Shown: positions 1-8,563, counted from the first letter of the stretch. The stretch is DNA of 64,000 nt from Acidobacteriota bacterium (GCA_020199775.1 JAIVJZ010000009.1:58297-122296), one strand, 5' to 3'. A program made the numbers and translations. The notes: a model not told the origin generated them from the sequence alone.

Positions 1-447
1 GGGAGGCGTCGTGCCGGCCTGACCGTAAATGACGGCCTGCTCGTTGCTGTAGAAGCTGCGCGTGCCGGTGGCCGTGATGCCCGTGCCGCCGGGGACGGCC
101 GTGATGTCATACTGCGCCGCCTGCGTGGCCGAAGCCGTCAGAATGCTGCCAGCCGGGATGGCGAACGTGTAGCCGCTCTTCGTGCCGCTCATCAGGACAG
201 CGTCGATGAGGCCGGCGGTATTGAGGGCGGTCAGGCTGCCATACGCGAGGTTGGCGCCGACGGTGGTGAAGTAGGTCGCTTCGGCCGTGTTGAGCGAACG
301 AACGGAGCCGATGGCGGAGCCTTCGTTGGCGGCGCGACGCGAGGCGAGGAGGTTGGGGATGGCGATGGCAGCGATGATGCCGATGATCGCGACCACGATC
401 AAGAGTTCGATGAGTGAGAAGCCGCGTTGGCCTTTGTTCTGTTGCAT
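1..447 (-). CDS. pilA: Type IV prepilin (PilA-like), 3' end outside the window
   Basis: This is a major or minor subunit of a type IV pilus or pseudopilus. The 149 visible codons begin MQQNKGQRGFSLIELL, a short basic leader followed by the prepilin peptidase site G/F, Glu at mature position 5, and a hydrophobic helix ending near IAIPNLLASR. The rest resembles the variable pilin head (Thr/Ala/Gly-rich). The frame stays open to base 1, so the C-terminus is missing. AAGGAG lies about 13 bases before the ATG, a rather long spacing. A sigma-54-type promoter and tandem repeats lie upstream (separate entries), and pilR/pilS genes are close by. The class is certain; whether this is the major pilin is inference. 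Confidence 0.9.
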   Translation of the reverse strand, partial: MQQNKGQRGFSLIELLIVVAIIGIIAAIAIPNLLASRRAANEGSAIGSVRSLNTAEATYFTTVGANLAYGSLTALNTAGLIDAVLMSGTKSGYTFAIPAGSILTASATQAAQYDITAVPGGTGITATGTRSFYSNEQAVIYGQAGTTPP

Positions 448-555
448 GTTCTTTGGTGTGCTCCTTAATAAGCGGAAGGGGTTTGGTTGAGTTTGTGTTC
501 ACGCGCCAACGTTCGCCATCTTTGGAGGCATACGCGCCGTGCTGGCTCTGGTAGT

Positions 556-571
556 TACAAGAGTCATGCCA
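556..571 (-). promoter_or_regulatory. Sigma-54-type -24/-12 promoter for the first prepilin gene
   Basis: Read on the minus strand the sequence is TGGCATGACTCTTGTA, against the consensus TGGCACG-N4-TTGCW. The -24 GG and the spacing to the -12 element are correct; the -12 dinucleotide is GT rather than GC. The predicted start of transcription is near 545, leaving an untranslated leader of about 100 bases. pilA genes are commonly sigma-54/PilR dependent, which fits the neighbours. Confidence 0.7.
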
Positions 572-679
572 CATGCGCGGCCGCCGTGAAGCGCGCCGAA
601 CGGCGGCCAATTCGCGGCTTTTTGGCGGTGAAACACATTGAAGTCGGGTGGCGTCGAAGGCCGTAGAGGCCGGGAACTT

Positions 680-726
680 ACAAAACTCGTCAGCAGTCGG
701 GTGACGAAATTTGTCAAGAGTCGGGT
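680..726 (-). repeat. Tandem 23-bp direct repeats, candidate activator (PilR) binding sites
   Basis: Two copies (680-702 and 704-726) with a 24-base period agree at about 18 of 23 positions. On the minus strand both start ACCCGACT and contain TGAC followed by a TTT block and GT. They lie roughly 135-180 bases upstream of the predicted sigma-54 start, the usual position for an enhancer-binding protein. The role as PilR sites is inferred from position. The rest of the 448-799 gap holds no gene that I can support. Confidence 0.5.
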
Positions 727-799
727 TTGGGGAGACCTTGAAACAGCCGCTTGATCGTTGACCGTGGGGGCGCAAAGCCGTGCGCGTGAGGCGGGGGTT

Positions 800-1243
800 C
801 TAGTAGGAAATGGGCGGGCTGGACGCGTTGGCCGTGCCGCCCATCGAACTGCGGATGATGCCGCTGGCGTCAACGTAATAGTGACGCCACGGCGCGACCG
901 AGGGCGTCGCCGACACCTCGTAATAATCGTTATCGAGGGTGGCGGGGTTAACGACGAAATTGTAGTTACTCCGTTGTCCGGCGGCAAGCAAAGGGTCTGT
1001 CAGCGTCCCTGCATTCTTGAGTTCGGTCAAATCCCCGTAACGGTCAAAGCGAGTGCGGTAGGCGATCTGGGCCGAGTGAATGAGCCGGAGGGAGCTGAAC
1101 GCGCTGGCGTTGTGTGCGGCCTGTCGCGAGTTCAGGAAGTTGGGGACGGCGAGGGCCGCGACAACGCCGATGATCGCGACCACGATCAACACTTCGATCA
1201 GTGAAAAGCCGCGTTGACTGCCATGTGGGAAAGGGGTGTGCAT
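800..1243 (-). CDS. Type IV prepilin-like protein, second copy
   Basis: A 147-aa prepilin. The leader MHTPFPHGSQRG precedes the cleavage site and FSLIEVLIVVAIIG, with Glu at mature position 5 and a hydrophobic helix ending AVPNFLNSR. The head domain is unlike that of the neighbouring pilin except in the first 40 residues and includes a WRHYYVDASG stretch. AAGGTTGAG lies about 11 bases before the start. It has its own perfect GG-N10-GC sigma-54 promoter, so it is probably transcribed separately from the other prepilin although both point the same way. It could be a minor pilin or a pseudopilin; the sequence does not decide. Confidence 0.88.
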   Translation of the reverse strand: MHTPFPHGSQRGFSLIEVLIVVAIIGVVAALAVPNFLNSRQAAHNASAFSSLRLIHSAQIAYRTRFDRYGDLTELKNAGTLTDPLLAAGQRSNYNFVVNPATLDNDYYEVSATPSVAPWRHYYVDASGIIRSSMGGTANASSPPISY

Positions 1244-1275
1244 GACTGTTGGCTCAACCTTGTCGTGTCAAGTTG

Positions 1276-1293
1276 ATTGACATTGCGGTCAAT
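1276..1293. promoter_or_regulatory. Short inverted repeat in the leader of the second prepilin gene
   Basis: ATTGAC (1276-1281) and GTCAAT (1288-1293) pair perfectly around a 6-base loop, with one further G-C pair outside. The site lies between the predicted sigma-54 -12 element and the start codon. It could be an operator or an mRNA hairpin. Confidence 0.3.
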
Positions 1294-1308
1294 CTCACCG
1301 AATCACCG

Positions 1309-1324
1309 TGCAATGCTCATGCCA
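1309..1324 (-). promoter_or_regulatory. Sigma-54 promoter for the second prepilin gene
   Basis: The minus-strand sequence TGGCATGAGCATTGCA matches the sigma-54 consensus at both elements with exact GG-N10-GC spacing. The predicted transcript starts near 1297, about 54 bases before the ATG at 1243. It shares TGGCATGA with the other pilin promoter. About 90 bases directly upstream (1325-1417) are almost pure pyrimidine on this strand. Confidence 0.8.
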
Positions 1325-1419
1325 GTGAGCGGAAAGATAAAAGGGAGGATGAAAGGGAAGGAGAAAGGGAAGGAGAAAGGAGAAAAGTTAAGGGATAAAG
1401 GAAAGAGAGACGGGGCGCA

Positions 1420-1577
1420 GCAGTTATAGCGGTTTGCAATTGAGTGCGATGAAGAATCATTGGAGGGGCCGGGCTGGTCGCTGCCCGCGTGGCTACGAAA
1501 GCGAGCGGGCAGGGACAAGCCCCGCCCCTCCAATCATCACAGACGAGTCGCATCCATTTGCAAACTGCTGTAGTCGC
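1420..1577. repeat. 158-bp palindromic REP/MITE-like element
   Basis: The core arms, 1459-1488 and 1505-1534, pair at 27 of 30 positions around a 16-base loop; each arm begins or ends with ATTGGAGGGGC or its complement. Imperfect outer arms (1420-1450 and about 1547-1577, both containing the GTTTGCAA motif) extend the symmetry to about 158 bases. No ORF is inside. It looks like a non-autonomous mobile palindrome or a bacterial interspersed repeat. It lies between pilR and the second prepilin gene and may also act as a transcription barrier. Confidence 0.6.
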
Positions 1578-1621
1578 CACGTCCCGCTGTTGCCTTCCCC
1601 GTTTACACTTCGCCCGGCTTC

Positions 1622-3034
1622 TTATTCGGGCGCGCCGCGTGCGGCGTCGTTGCGGATTTGCGCGGTGAGATTGCGGATGCCGTGCTTGTCGAGCAGGTGG
1701 CGCAGGGAGCGGACGGAGAGTTGGAGGAGTTCGGCGGCGCGCGTCTGGTTGCCGCCGGTGCGCCGCAGCGCTTCGAGCAGGTAAGTCTTCTCTAACTGGT
1801 CGAGGTGCGCCGTGAGATTGAGCCCTTCGTCGGGCAGGTCGAGCGCGCCGGCGACGCGCGCGGGGCTGTAGTTGGTGATCTGTTCGGGGAGCCGTTCGGG
1901 TTGAATCTGATCGGTGCGTTCGAGCGCGACGGCGCGTTCGATGGTGTGTTCGAGTTCGCGCACGTTGCCCGGCCACGAGTAGCGTTCGAGCAACTCCATC
2001 GCGCGCTCCGACACGCCCAGACTACGACCGGCCTGCGCGCAATACTTTTCCGCGAAGTGCGTGACGAGGTCGGGGATGTCCTCGCGCTTCTCGCGCAGCG
2101 GCGGGAGTTCTATCGGGATGACCGAGACGCGATAAAACAGGTCTTCGCGGAACGTCCCGGCTTTGACCATCGCGGGCAGGTCGCGGTTCGTCGCGGCGAT
2201 GACGCGCGCGTCCACGCTCAACTCTTCGTGCCCGCCCACGGGGCGCACCTTGCGCTCCTGTAGCACGCGCAGCAACTTCACCTGCATCGCGGGCGACATC
2301 TCGCCGATCTCGTCGAGAAAGATCGTGCCCTTGTCGGCCGCCTCGAATAAACCTTTGCGGTTGGCGGTCGCGCCCGTGAACGCGCCGCGCACGTAGCCGA
2401 AGAGTTCCGATTCGAGCAGCGTCTCGGTGAACGCGCCGCAGTTGATCGAGACGAACGGCTTGTCGTTGCGCGGGCTTAGGTTGTGGACGGCGCGCGCGAC
2501 GAGTTCCTTGCCCGTGCCCGACTCGCCCGTGATTAACACCGTGGACTGCACGGCGGCGACCGTCTCCACCATCTGATAGACGGCCTGCATGCGGGGCGAG
2601 CGGCCGACGATCTGATCGAGCCGCCCGCGCTCGCTCTGCGTCTTGCGCCAGCCCTGAATCTCCTGCTTGAGTTGGCGCAGTTCCAACGCCTTCTCGACGA
2701 TCAACTTCAACTCGTCCACGTCGAAGGGCTTCTGAATGAAATCGTCCGCGCCGAGTTTGAAAGCCTCGCGCGCCGTCTCGACGGTGGCAAACGCCGTCAT
2801 CATCACGACGGCCGTATCCGGTGACAACTCGCGCGCCGCGCTGAGCAATTCGATGCCGCCCATGTCCGGCATCCGCACGTCGGAGACGATCAAGTCGGCC
2901 GCCGCCTCGCGCAACATCTCGACGGCGCGCCGCCCGTTCTCCGCCGCGCGCACCTGATGCCCCGCGCGCCCGAACACCAGCGACAACAACTGCCGCATGC
3001 CCTGTTCGTCGTCAACAATGAGTATTTGTGCCAT
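1622..3034 (-). CDS. pilR: NtrC-family sigma-54 response regulator, PilR-like
   Basis: A 470-aa activator of sigma-54 RNA polymerase. It has an N-terminal receiver (acidic pair D8/D9, phospho-acceptor D52 in VSDVRMPDM, Lys in QKPFD). A central AAA+ domain follows, with Walker A GESGTGKE near residue 169 and the sigma-54-contacting GAFTGA motif near 235. A C-terminal Fis-type helix-turn-helix contains [12 protein letters not shown]. It lies 85 bases downstream of the pilS-like kinase on the same strand, so the two form a two-component pair. Both nearby prepilin genes carry sigma-54 promoters and are the obvious targets. Family assignment is firm; the pil-specific name rests on context. Confidence 0.93.
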   Translation of the reverse strand: MAQILIVDDEQGMRQLLSLVFGRAGHQVRAAENGRRAVEMLREAAADLIVSDVRMPDMGGIELLSAARELSPDTAVVMMTAFATVETAREAFKLGADDFIQKPFDVDELKLIVEKALELRQLKQEIQGWRKTQSERGRLDQIVGRSPRMQAVYQMVETVAAVQSTVLITGESGTGKELVARAVHNLSPRNDKPFVSINCGAFTETLLESELFGYVRGAFTGATANRKGLFEAADKGTIFLDEIGEMSPAMQVKLLRVLQERKVRPVGGHEELSVDARVIAATNRDLPAMVKAGTFREDLFYRVSVIPIELPPLREKREDIPDLVTHFAEKYCAQAGRSLGVSERAMELLERYSWPGNVRELEHTIERAVALERTDQIQPERLPEQITNYSPARVAGALDLPDEGLNLTAHLDQLEKTYLLEALRRTGGNQTRAAELLQLSVRSLRHLLDKHGIRNLTAQIRNDAARGAPE

Positions 3035-3035
3035 A

Positions 3036-3122
3036 AAGCAATCAATGACTCAGCGATGAGTAATGAGAGATGAGTCACAACCGGAGGCCTTTAACTTATC
3101 ACCCATCAACTATCACTCATCA
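3036..3122. repeat. Intergenic hairpin of iterated TGATGAG-like heptamers
   Basis: The space between pilS and pilR consists of degenerate repeats: GATGAGT/GATGAG units on one side (about 3041-3075) and ATCACTCATC-type complementary units on the other (about 3100-3122). The two sides can pair. It resembles the other iterated-heptamer hairpins in this window and does not match a standard terminator. Confidence 0.5.
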
Positions 3123-4793
3123 CTTGGGTTTGTCGGGTAACTCGATGATGATCGTCGTGCCGTCCCCTTCGCGGCTGCGGACGTTTATTGTACCACCATG
3201 GTCGCGGATGATTTGATAAACAATCGAGAGGCCGAGTCCCGTGCCGCCCGTCGTGGAGGAAGAGAACGGTTCAAACAATCTTTCGACCTGTTCGGGCGAC
3301 ATCCCTTGCCCGGTGTCGGTGAAAGTGATGCGGACGCGGCTGTAATTCGTCGGGTGCAGTTCGACGCGTAGTGTGCCGCCCGCGGGCATGGCCGAGAGCG
3401 CGTTGCGCGCGAGATTCCAGAAGACCTGACGCAAGCCCGCCGCGTCGGCCTGCACGCGGACGGGGGTGTCGGGGAAGTCTTCTTCAATCGTGTGGCCGTC
3501 GCGCGTCTCCGGGCTGTGGCGCAGGAGCGTGAAGGTTTCGCGCAGGGGTTCGCGCAAGTCCGTGTCGGCGAGCGAGACGGGGCGCGGGCGCGCGTAGGTG
3601 AGAAAGTCCGTGATGATGTGATTGAGGCGGTCGGATTCGCGCAGGACGATCTCCATGAGTTCAGCTTGGCCGGGGTCGCCGTTCATCTCCGAGCGCAACA
3701 CTTGAATCGAGCCGCGCATGGCCGCGAGCGGGTTGCGTATCTCGTGCGCGATGCCGGCGGCGACGCGCCCCACGGCCGCGAGCCTGTCCTGCCGCCGCGA
3801 AGTCTCTTCGAGCGCGCGCACCTGCGTCAAATCCTGAAAGGTGATGACGAGGCCGGTGCGCGCGCCCGTCTCGCCGAAGAGCGGGAAGATGCTGTAGCCG
3901 AGGCGCAGGCGCAGGCCGTCGGCGGTGAGACAGTCGGCCTCGTAACGCGGGCTGGCCGCGCCCGCCTCCGCCGCGCGCAAAGACTCCTCGACTTTCGGGG
4001 CGAGCGTGCCGAAGAGGATGGACACGTCCTTGCCGCGCAGGGCTTCGGCCGTGTAGCCCGTGATCTCTTCGGCGGCGTTGTTGAAAGTGTAGATGAGACC
4101 GTCGAGGTCTGTGGTGACGAGACCGGAGCGGATTGATTCGACGATGCGCTCGTGCAGCGCGCGCAGGTCTGCGAGCGCGTGCTTGGCTTCGATGAGTTGG
4201 ACTTCGGAGTGCGCCTGCCGTTCGGCGAGACGCGAGGCGAGCAAGCCCACGACGAAGAACGCGATGTCGTGCAGCCCGACGTTCCCGATCACTTCCGGCA
4301 CGGACGCGGCGGCAACGTCGCCCGCCATGCCCGACAACCCGAACGCGCCCGCCAAGACCACGAACGTGTAGCAGGTGGCGCAGCCGACCGACGTGATGAG
4401 CGCGCCGCGCACGCCGATGAAGATGCCCGCCGCCGAGATGATGACGATGTAGAGCGCGACGTAGGGCGAATTCAGATCGCCGTGCATGGCCGTCAGCCAC
4501 GTCACGAGCAACACGTCGCAGAAAATCTGCGCCCCCGCCTGCCACTGCAAAGGCGTGCGGGAGAAGCGCAGCGCGACGGCCGAAAGCGCGGAGAGCGAGA
4601 GCACGGCCAGCCCGAAGACGAGCGTGTCCCGGAGCGAGTCGGGGCTCGCGCCGCTCGCCGCCCCGCTTCTCCCGAACATGAAGCTCAACCCGAAGAGCAC
4701 GACGGCCAACACGAAACGACCGGCGATGAGCCACCACATTTTGCGCCGCAAAGGTGCGGCCGCTTTCGCCTGTGCCTGCTCTTCGCGCATCAC
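3120..4793 (-). CDS. pilS: Membrane sensor histidine kinase, PilS-like
   Basis: A 557-aa kinase partnering the adjacent response regulator. The N-terminal ~190 residues form several hydrophobic membrane segments. A PAS domain follows (about 215-330, including TTDLDGLIYTFNNAAEEITG), then HisKA with the phospho-acceptor in GIAHEIRNPL. The HATPase domain has DTGQGM, LFEPF and GTGLGLSI boxes. Length and order match PilS/NtrB-like kinases that control sigma-54 regulators. It is the first gene of the pilS-pilR unit. A reversed, diverged copy of its membrane-segment coding sequence lies just upstream (4838-4934). The input signal is unknown; regulation of pilin expression is inferred. Confidence 0.9.
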   Translation of the reverse strand: MMREEQAQAKAAAPLRRKMWWLIAGRFVLAVVLFGLSFMFGRSGAASGASPDSLRDTLVFGLAVLSLSALSAVALRFSRTPLQWQAGAQIFCDVLLVTWLTAMHGDLNSPYVALYIVIISAAGIFIGVRGALITSVGCATCYTFVVLAGAFGLSGMAGDVAAASVPEVIGNVGLHDIAFFVVGLLASRLAERQAHSEVQLIEAKHALADLRALHERIVESIRSGLVTTDLDGLIYTFNNAAEEITGYTAEALRGKDVSILFGTLAPKVEESLRAAEAGAASPRYEADCLTADGLRLRLGYSIFPLFGETGARTGLVITFQDLTQVRALEETSRRQDRLAAVGRVAAGIAHEIRNPLAAMRGSIQVLRSEMNGDPGQAELMEIVLRESDRLNHIITDFLTYARPRPVSLADTDLREPLRETFTLLRHSPETRDGHTIEEDFPDTPVRVQADAAGLRQVFWNLARNALSAMPAGGTLRVELHPTNYSRVRITFTDTGQGMSPEQVERLFEPFSSSTTGGTGLGLSIVYQIIRDHGGTINVRSREGDGTTIIIELPDKPK

Positions 4794-4837
4794 ACTTTAA
4801 GCCTAACACAAAAACGGCGGGCGGCCGGAAGAAACGA

Positions 4838-4934
4838 GGCGGCGAGCGGCGTGAGTCTCGGGTCGCTCCGTGACACGCTCGTATTCGGGTTGGCCGTGCT
4901 CTTGCTCTCCGCTATTTCGGCGGCGATGCTGCGC
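4838..4934 (+). pseudogene. Inverted relic of a pilS membrane segment
   Basis: This stretch, read on the plus strand, matches the minus-strand coding sequence of pilS at 4566-4662 at roughly 84% of bases by eye. The translation shares SLRDTLVFGLAVL and then LSAISAAML against LSALSAVAL. Most changes are silent or conservative, so the copy probably diverged while still coding, perhaps as part of a second kinase gene. It has no start and runs into a stop at 4985. It occupies the space between pilS and the plus-strand gene at 4994. Confidence 0.6.
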
Positions 4935-4993
4935 CGACGCGCGCGAGAGAGAATTTTTGACGCGAGAGAATTTCTGAGAGGTTAAGAAACTCT

Positions 4994-5392
4994 ATGATCG
5001 TCACGCCCGCCAACGAAAATAACCGAGGCCGCGCGTTCGTCGAACTCTTCCGCCCCGCGTCGCTCCCCGTCGCCGCCGCGCTCGGCTGCGTCAGTTTGAA
5101 CACCGTCGCGGCGCGGGCGAACGGCGCGACGCCCGGCGAACAACCGCAGGCACGACAGCGTAGATTGTCCCTCAAGGGAAAGAAAGAGAACATTGATCGG
5201 GCGGTCTACAAACCGGGGCAGTACGTCGAGCAGCGCGAGCAGCACACCAGCGTCTTCATCATCGGCAACGAGCGCACCGGCCTCTGGAAGAAAGCCTTCG
5301 GCCGCGCGCAACCGGACGAGTTGATTGAGATCGTCGCGAGCGTCCTCGACGATAAACCGGCGGCGACCACCACAACCAACGGCGGCAAATAA
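4994..5392 (+). CDS. Hypothetical protein upstream of the cytochrome/SBP fusion
   Basis: A 132-aa protein that I do not recognise. It has a mildly hydrophobic N-terminal stretch around residues 18-44 (LPVAAALGCVSLNTVAARA), which could be a signal sequence. A charged middle and a compact region (EQHTSVFIIGNERTGLWKKA) follow, then a Thr/Asn/Gly tail. GAGAGG lies 12 bases before the ATG. Its stop overlaps the next start by one base (TAATG), so translation is probably coupled to the downstream cytochrome/solute-binding fusion and the two may work together. Confidence 0.6.
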   Translation: MIVTPANENNRGRAFVELFRPASLPVAAALGCVSLNTVAARANGATPGEQPQARQRRLSLKGKKENIDRAVYKPGQYVEQREQHTSVFIIGNERTGLWKKAFGRAQPDELIEIVASVLDDKPAATTTTNGGK

Positions 5393-7092
5393 TGCGGCGT
5401 CATTTCACACGGCAACATTTCAACCTGCAACTGCGCGCCCTCGTCGCGCTCTCGTTCGTCGCGCTCGCGGCGTGTCTTCACCTGTCGCTTCCGCGCGCGG
5501 CGTCGCGCGTCGCCTCGGCGCAGACGAACGCCGCCGCCCCCGGCAGTCCGGCGCAGGCGGCGTCCGGCGTCGTCGCGCTGACGCCGGAAGAGCAGCGCGG
5601 CAAGCAAATTTACCTGCGCGGCACGACCGCGTCGGGCAGAGAGATCACGGCTTATCTCGGCGAGGCGTCGCTCGAAGTGCCGGCGAGCGCGATAACCTGC
5701 GCCGGTTGCCACGGGGCTGACGGGCAGGGCAAACCCGAAGGCGGCGTCACGCCCTCAAACCTCACGTGGGCTGCGCTCACCAAGCCTCAGGGCGTCGTGC
5801 ACGCGAGCGGGCGCAAGCACCCGCCCTACACCGAGCGCGCTCTCGAAATCGCCCTCACGCGCGGCCTCGACCCGGCGGGCCATCGCCTGCTCAACGTCAT
5901 GCCGCGTTACCAGATGACGCGCGAGGACATGAACGATCTCATCGCCTACATCAAGCGACTCGGCACGGATCGCGATCCGGGCGTGACCGATACGAGCGTC
6001 CGCATCGGCATGCTCGTGCCCGCGAAAGGCGCGCTCGCGGAGATGGGACAGGCCATCAAGTCGGTCGTCGCGGCCTACTTTGAAGAGATCAACAGTCAGG
6101 GCGGAATTTACAGTCGCAAGATCGAGTTGAAGTTTGCGGAGACGGGCGACACGGCGGCGGCTACGTCCGCGAACGTCGGACGCCTGATCACGGAGGAACA
6201 AATCTTCGCGCTCTCAGGCGCGATGATCGCGGGGGCGGACAGAGAGGTCGCGACGCTCGCGCAAAACTCGGAAGTGCCGCTCGTCGGCCCCTTCACGCTC
6301 TACCCGCCCGTCACCGCGTCCGTCAACCGGCAAGTTTTCTACCTGCTCTCCGGCATAGAAGATCAGGCGCGCGCGCTCGTCGTCTTCGCGGCGCGGAAGT
6401 TCGCCGGTAACAAGGCGACCCCGGCGCGCGCGGCCATCGTCTACCCGGAGGGCGAACTCAACGCGGGCGTGGCCGCGGGGATCGAGGAAGAAACTAGAAA
6501 GGCCGCGTGGGGCGCGCCCGTGCATGTGAAGTACGCGCGCGGGAAGTTTAACGCGGGCGCGGTCGTGCAAGAGTTGAGCGCGAGGGGCGTCAACGCGGTC
6601 TTCCTCGTCGGCGGCAGCGAAGACCTGCGGGCGTTTCTGCCGGCGGCGGAGAAGTCGAACTGGACGCCCGCGCTCTACCTGCCCGGCGCGCTCTCCGGCA
6701 AAGACATCCTCGACGTGCCGCGAGCTTTTAACGGCAAACTTTTTCTCTCGTTTCCGAGCGTGCCGTCGGACATCAAGCCCGCCGCGTTGGAAAACCTACG
6801 CGCGCTCGCCGCCAAATATAAGCTCCCGCAAGGCCACCTCGCCGCGCAGATTTCGGCCTACGTCTCGGCGCAACTTCTCGTCGAAGGCTTGAAGCGCGCG
6901 GGGCGCGACTTGAGCCGCGAGAAGTTGATCAGCGCGCTCGAAGGACTCTACGAGTACGACACCGGGCTGACGCCGCCGCTGACCTACGGCCCCAACCGGC
7001 GCGTCGGCGCGGCGGGCGCGCACATCGTCACGGTCGATACGGAGAAGAAGCAGTTCGTCCCGGCGAGCGGGTGGATAGGGATCAAGCAGTGA
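5392..7092 (+). CDS. Secreted fusion of cytochrome c and ABC-type solute-binding protein
   Basis: A 566-aa exported protein. A hydrophobic signal or anchor spans residues 15-33. A c-type heme domain follows, with CAGCH at 103-107 and a likely distal Met in LLNVMPRYQM. From about residue 200 it becomes a type I periplasmic binding fold of the LivK class, starting VRIGMLVPAKGALAEMG and running to the C-terminus. The domain boundary is clean and the frame unbroken. Similar fusions exist in other bacteria, but the ligand and electron partner are unknown. No permease or ATPase gene is adjacent, so it may be a sensor or redox-linked binding protein rather than a transport component. Confidence 0.85.
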   Translation: MRRHFTRQHFNLQLRALVALSFVALAACLHLSLPRAASRVASAQTNAAAPGSPAQAASGVVALTPEEQRGKQIYLRGTTASGREITAYLGEASLEVPASAITCAGCHGADGQGKPEGGVTPSNLTWAALTKPQGVVHASGRKHPPYTERALEIALTRGLDPAGHRLLNVMPRYQMTREDMNDLIAYIKRLGTDRDPGVTDTSVRIGMLVPAKGALAEMGQAIKSVVAAYFEEINSQGGIYSRKIELKFAETGDTAAATSANVGRLITEEQIFALSGAMIAGADREVATLAQNSEVPLVGPFTLYPPVTASVNRQVFYLLSGIEDQARALVVFAARKFAGNKATPARAAIVYPEGELNAGVAAGIEEETRKAAWGAPVHVKYARGKFNAGAVVQELSARGVNAVFLVGGSEDLRAFLPAAEKSNWTPALYLPGALSGKDILDVPRAFNGKLFLSFPSVPSDIKPAALENLRALAAKYKLPQGHLAAQISAYVSAQLLVEGLKRAGRDLSREKLISALEGLYEYDTGLTPPLTYGPNRRVGAAGAHIVTVDTEKKQFVPASGWIGIKQ

Positions 7093-7128
7093 ACCGTCGA
7101 ACGTGAATAGAGGCGACGGCCGCGCGTC

Positions 7129-8520
7129 TTACCTGAAGGCGCTCACGTCCGCGCTCGGCGTGCGTATGCGGGAAGGCTTGCCGAATTGCGTCCACGCAAA
7201 ATGCACCGTGTCGCCGAGGCGGCTCATGCGCGGAAAGTTGCTCGAACGCGAGACATCAGTTTTGGCGATGATCGTCACAGGCCCCGGCACACCGCCGGGG
7301 CTGACGCGGCGCACCTTGTTCGCGCCCCCCTCCGCGCCGCCGGACATCCAGCAGACCAGCGCCGAACCGTCGGGCAACATCACGATGTCAACTCGCCCCA
7401 GAGCGTGACCGTCGTCCACGCGAGTTGGCGCGCCGAAGTTCATGCCCGCGTCGTCGGAGAACGCCGTCTTGACGCTCTGCTCATCCCCGGCTCCCGTAAA
7501 CCATGCGACTGCCACGCGCCGCCCGTCGGCGGCCACCGACGGCCCGTTGACCGGGCAGCCGTTGATCTCCCAATTGTCGGCGTGCACAGGCCGGGGGTCG
7601 CTCCAATCTTCACCCTGCCGCCGCACGAAGTGTATGTCGCGCACCTCTCGCTCCGAGCGATCACGATAGACTGCGACCACGCCCTCGGAGGTGAGAGCGG
7701 CCGAGGTCTGGCAGCACTCGCAGATGCGCTCGTCGAGCACGGTTTCATCCGAGAGGCGGCCTTCGGCGTCAATGGCCGCGTAGCGAAGTTGCATGCTGAC
7801 GGGGAGCGGGGCTTCCTCGTCGTGGCCTTCCTTCACGTCCTTGGTGGCGCGCCCGTCAACCCACACGGCTCCGAGGCGGCCGTCCTGAAGCGGGAGGAGC
7901 GAGACGAACCCGTGCTCGGTCTGCGTGCCGTCCGTGTGCGAGACTACGGGCCTGCCCTATGTCCGGCCATCGTCTTTCGAGCGCGAGATGTTCACGTCGT
8001 AGGCGTATGTGCTCCGGCCGCTCTTCACCAGCCAGTGCGCGGCGAGCGATCCGTCCGCGAGCGCGATGACCGAAGGGAAGTCCGCCCAGTTGACGAACCA
8101 GTTATCGCCCTCGGAAATTGTGCGCGCCTCAGACCAACCCGCCGCGTCGCGCACGGCGAACCGCAACGCGTGACGCTTTTCCCCGATCTTCTCAACCCAA
8201 CTCAAGAGCACACGGCCGTCGGCCGTCGAGAAGAGTTCCGGTTCGCGGCTGTCCGTCCCCGTGGGCGATTCGGTTTCCGTAACTACCAGTGGAAGATTCG
8301 CGGGCGACGGCGTCGTCGGCGTGGTCTGAGAGCGCGCTGATTCGCCGCCTCTCTGACAACCGGAGCCGACGGCCGCCACAAGGCACACCAGTATTCGAAT
8401 AATACGATTGAGTGTCGTCGTTGGAAGCACACCCTCGAAGCGGCAATGTTCTTGAATTAGGTCTTCACCCGTTGACGGCGGCGACGACGAGACCCGCACA
8501 ACCGCGAGCGTTCTCTTCAC
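7129..8520 (-). pseudogene. Sialidase-like (Asp-box) lipoprotein gene with an in-frame amber stop
   Basis: The reading frame is open from 8520 to 7129 (463 codons) except for one TAG at 7959-7957. The codons before it read SKDDGRT and those after read GRPVV. The Asp-box pattern S-x-D-x-G-x-T-W predicts Trp exactly at the stop, so a single TGG to TAG change explains it. A second Asp-box-like motif is SDDAGMNFG. An N-terminal hydrophobic stretch ends in the lipobox-like VGSGC, so the product would be a surface lipoprotein. A GTG at 8430 is an alternative start giving a more usual signal length. Enzyme specificity cannot be assigned. It is either a recent pseudogene or a base-call error. Confidence 0.7.
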
Positions 8521-8563
8521 GGCACGCCCGGAAGCTGCCAGCCCGAAGTAAAGCTGCCGTCAA

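Noticed and set aside
5206..5712. 168-aa minus-strand frame across the hypothetical/cytochrome junction
   Set aside because: It is antisense to the TAATG-coupled pair and lacks any motif.
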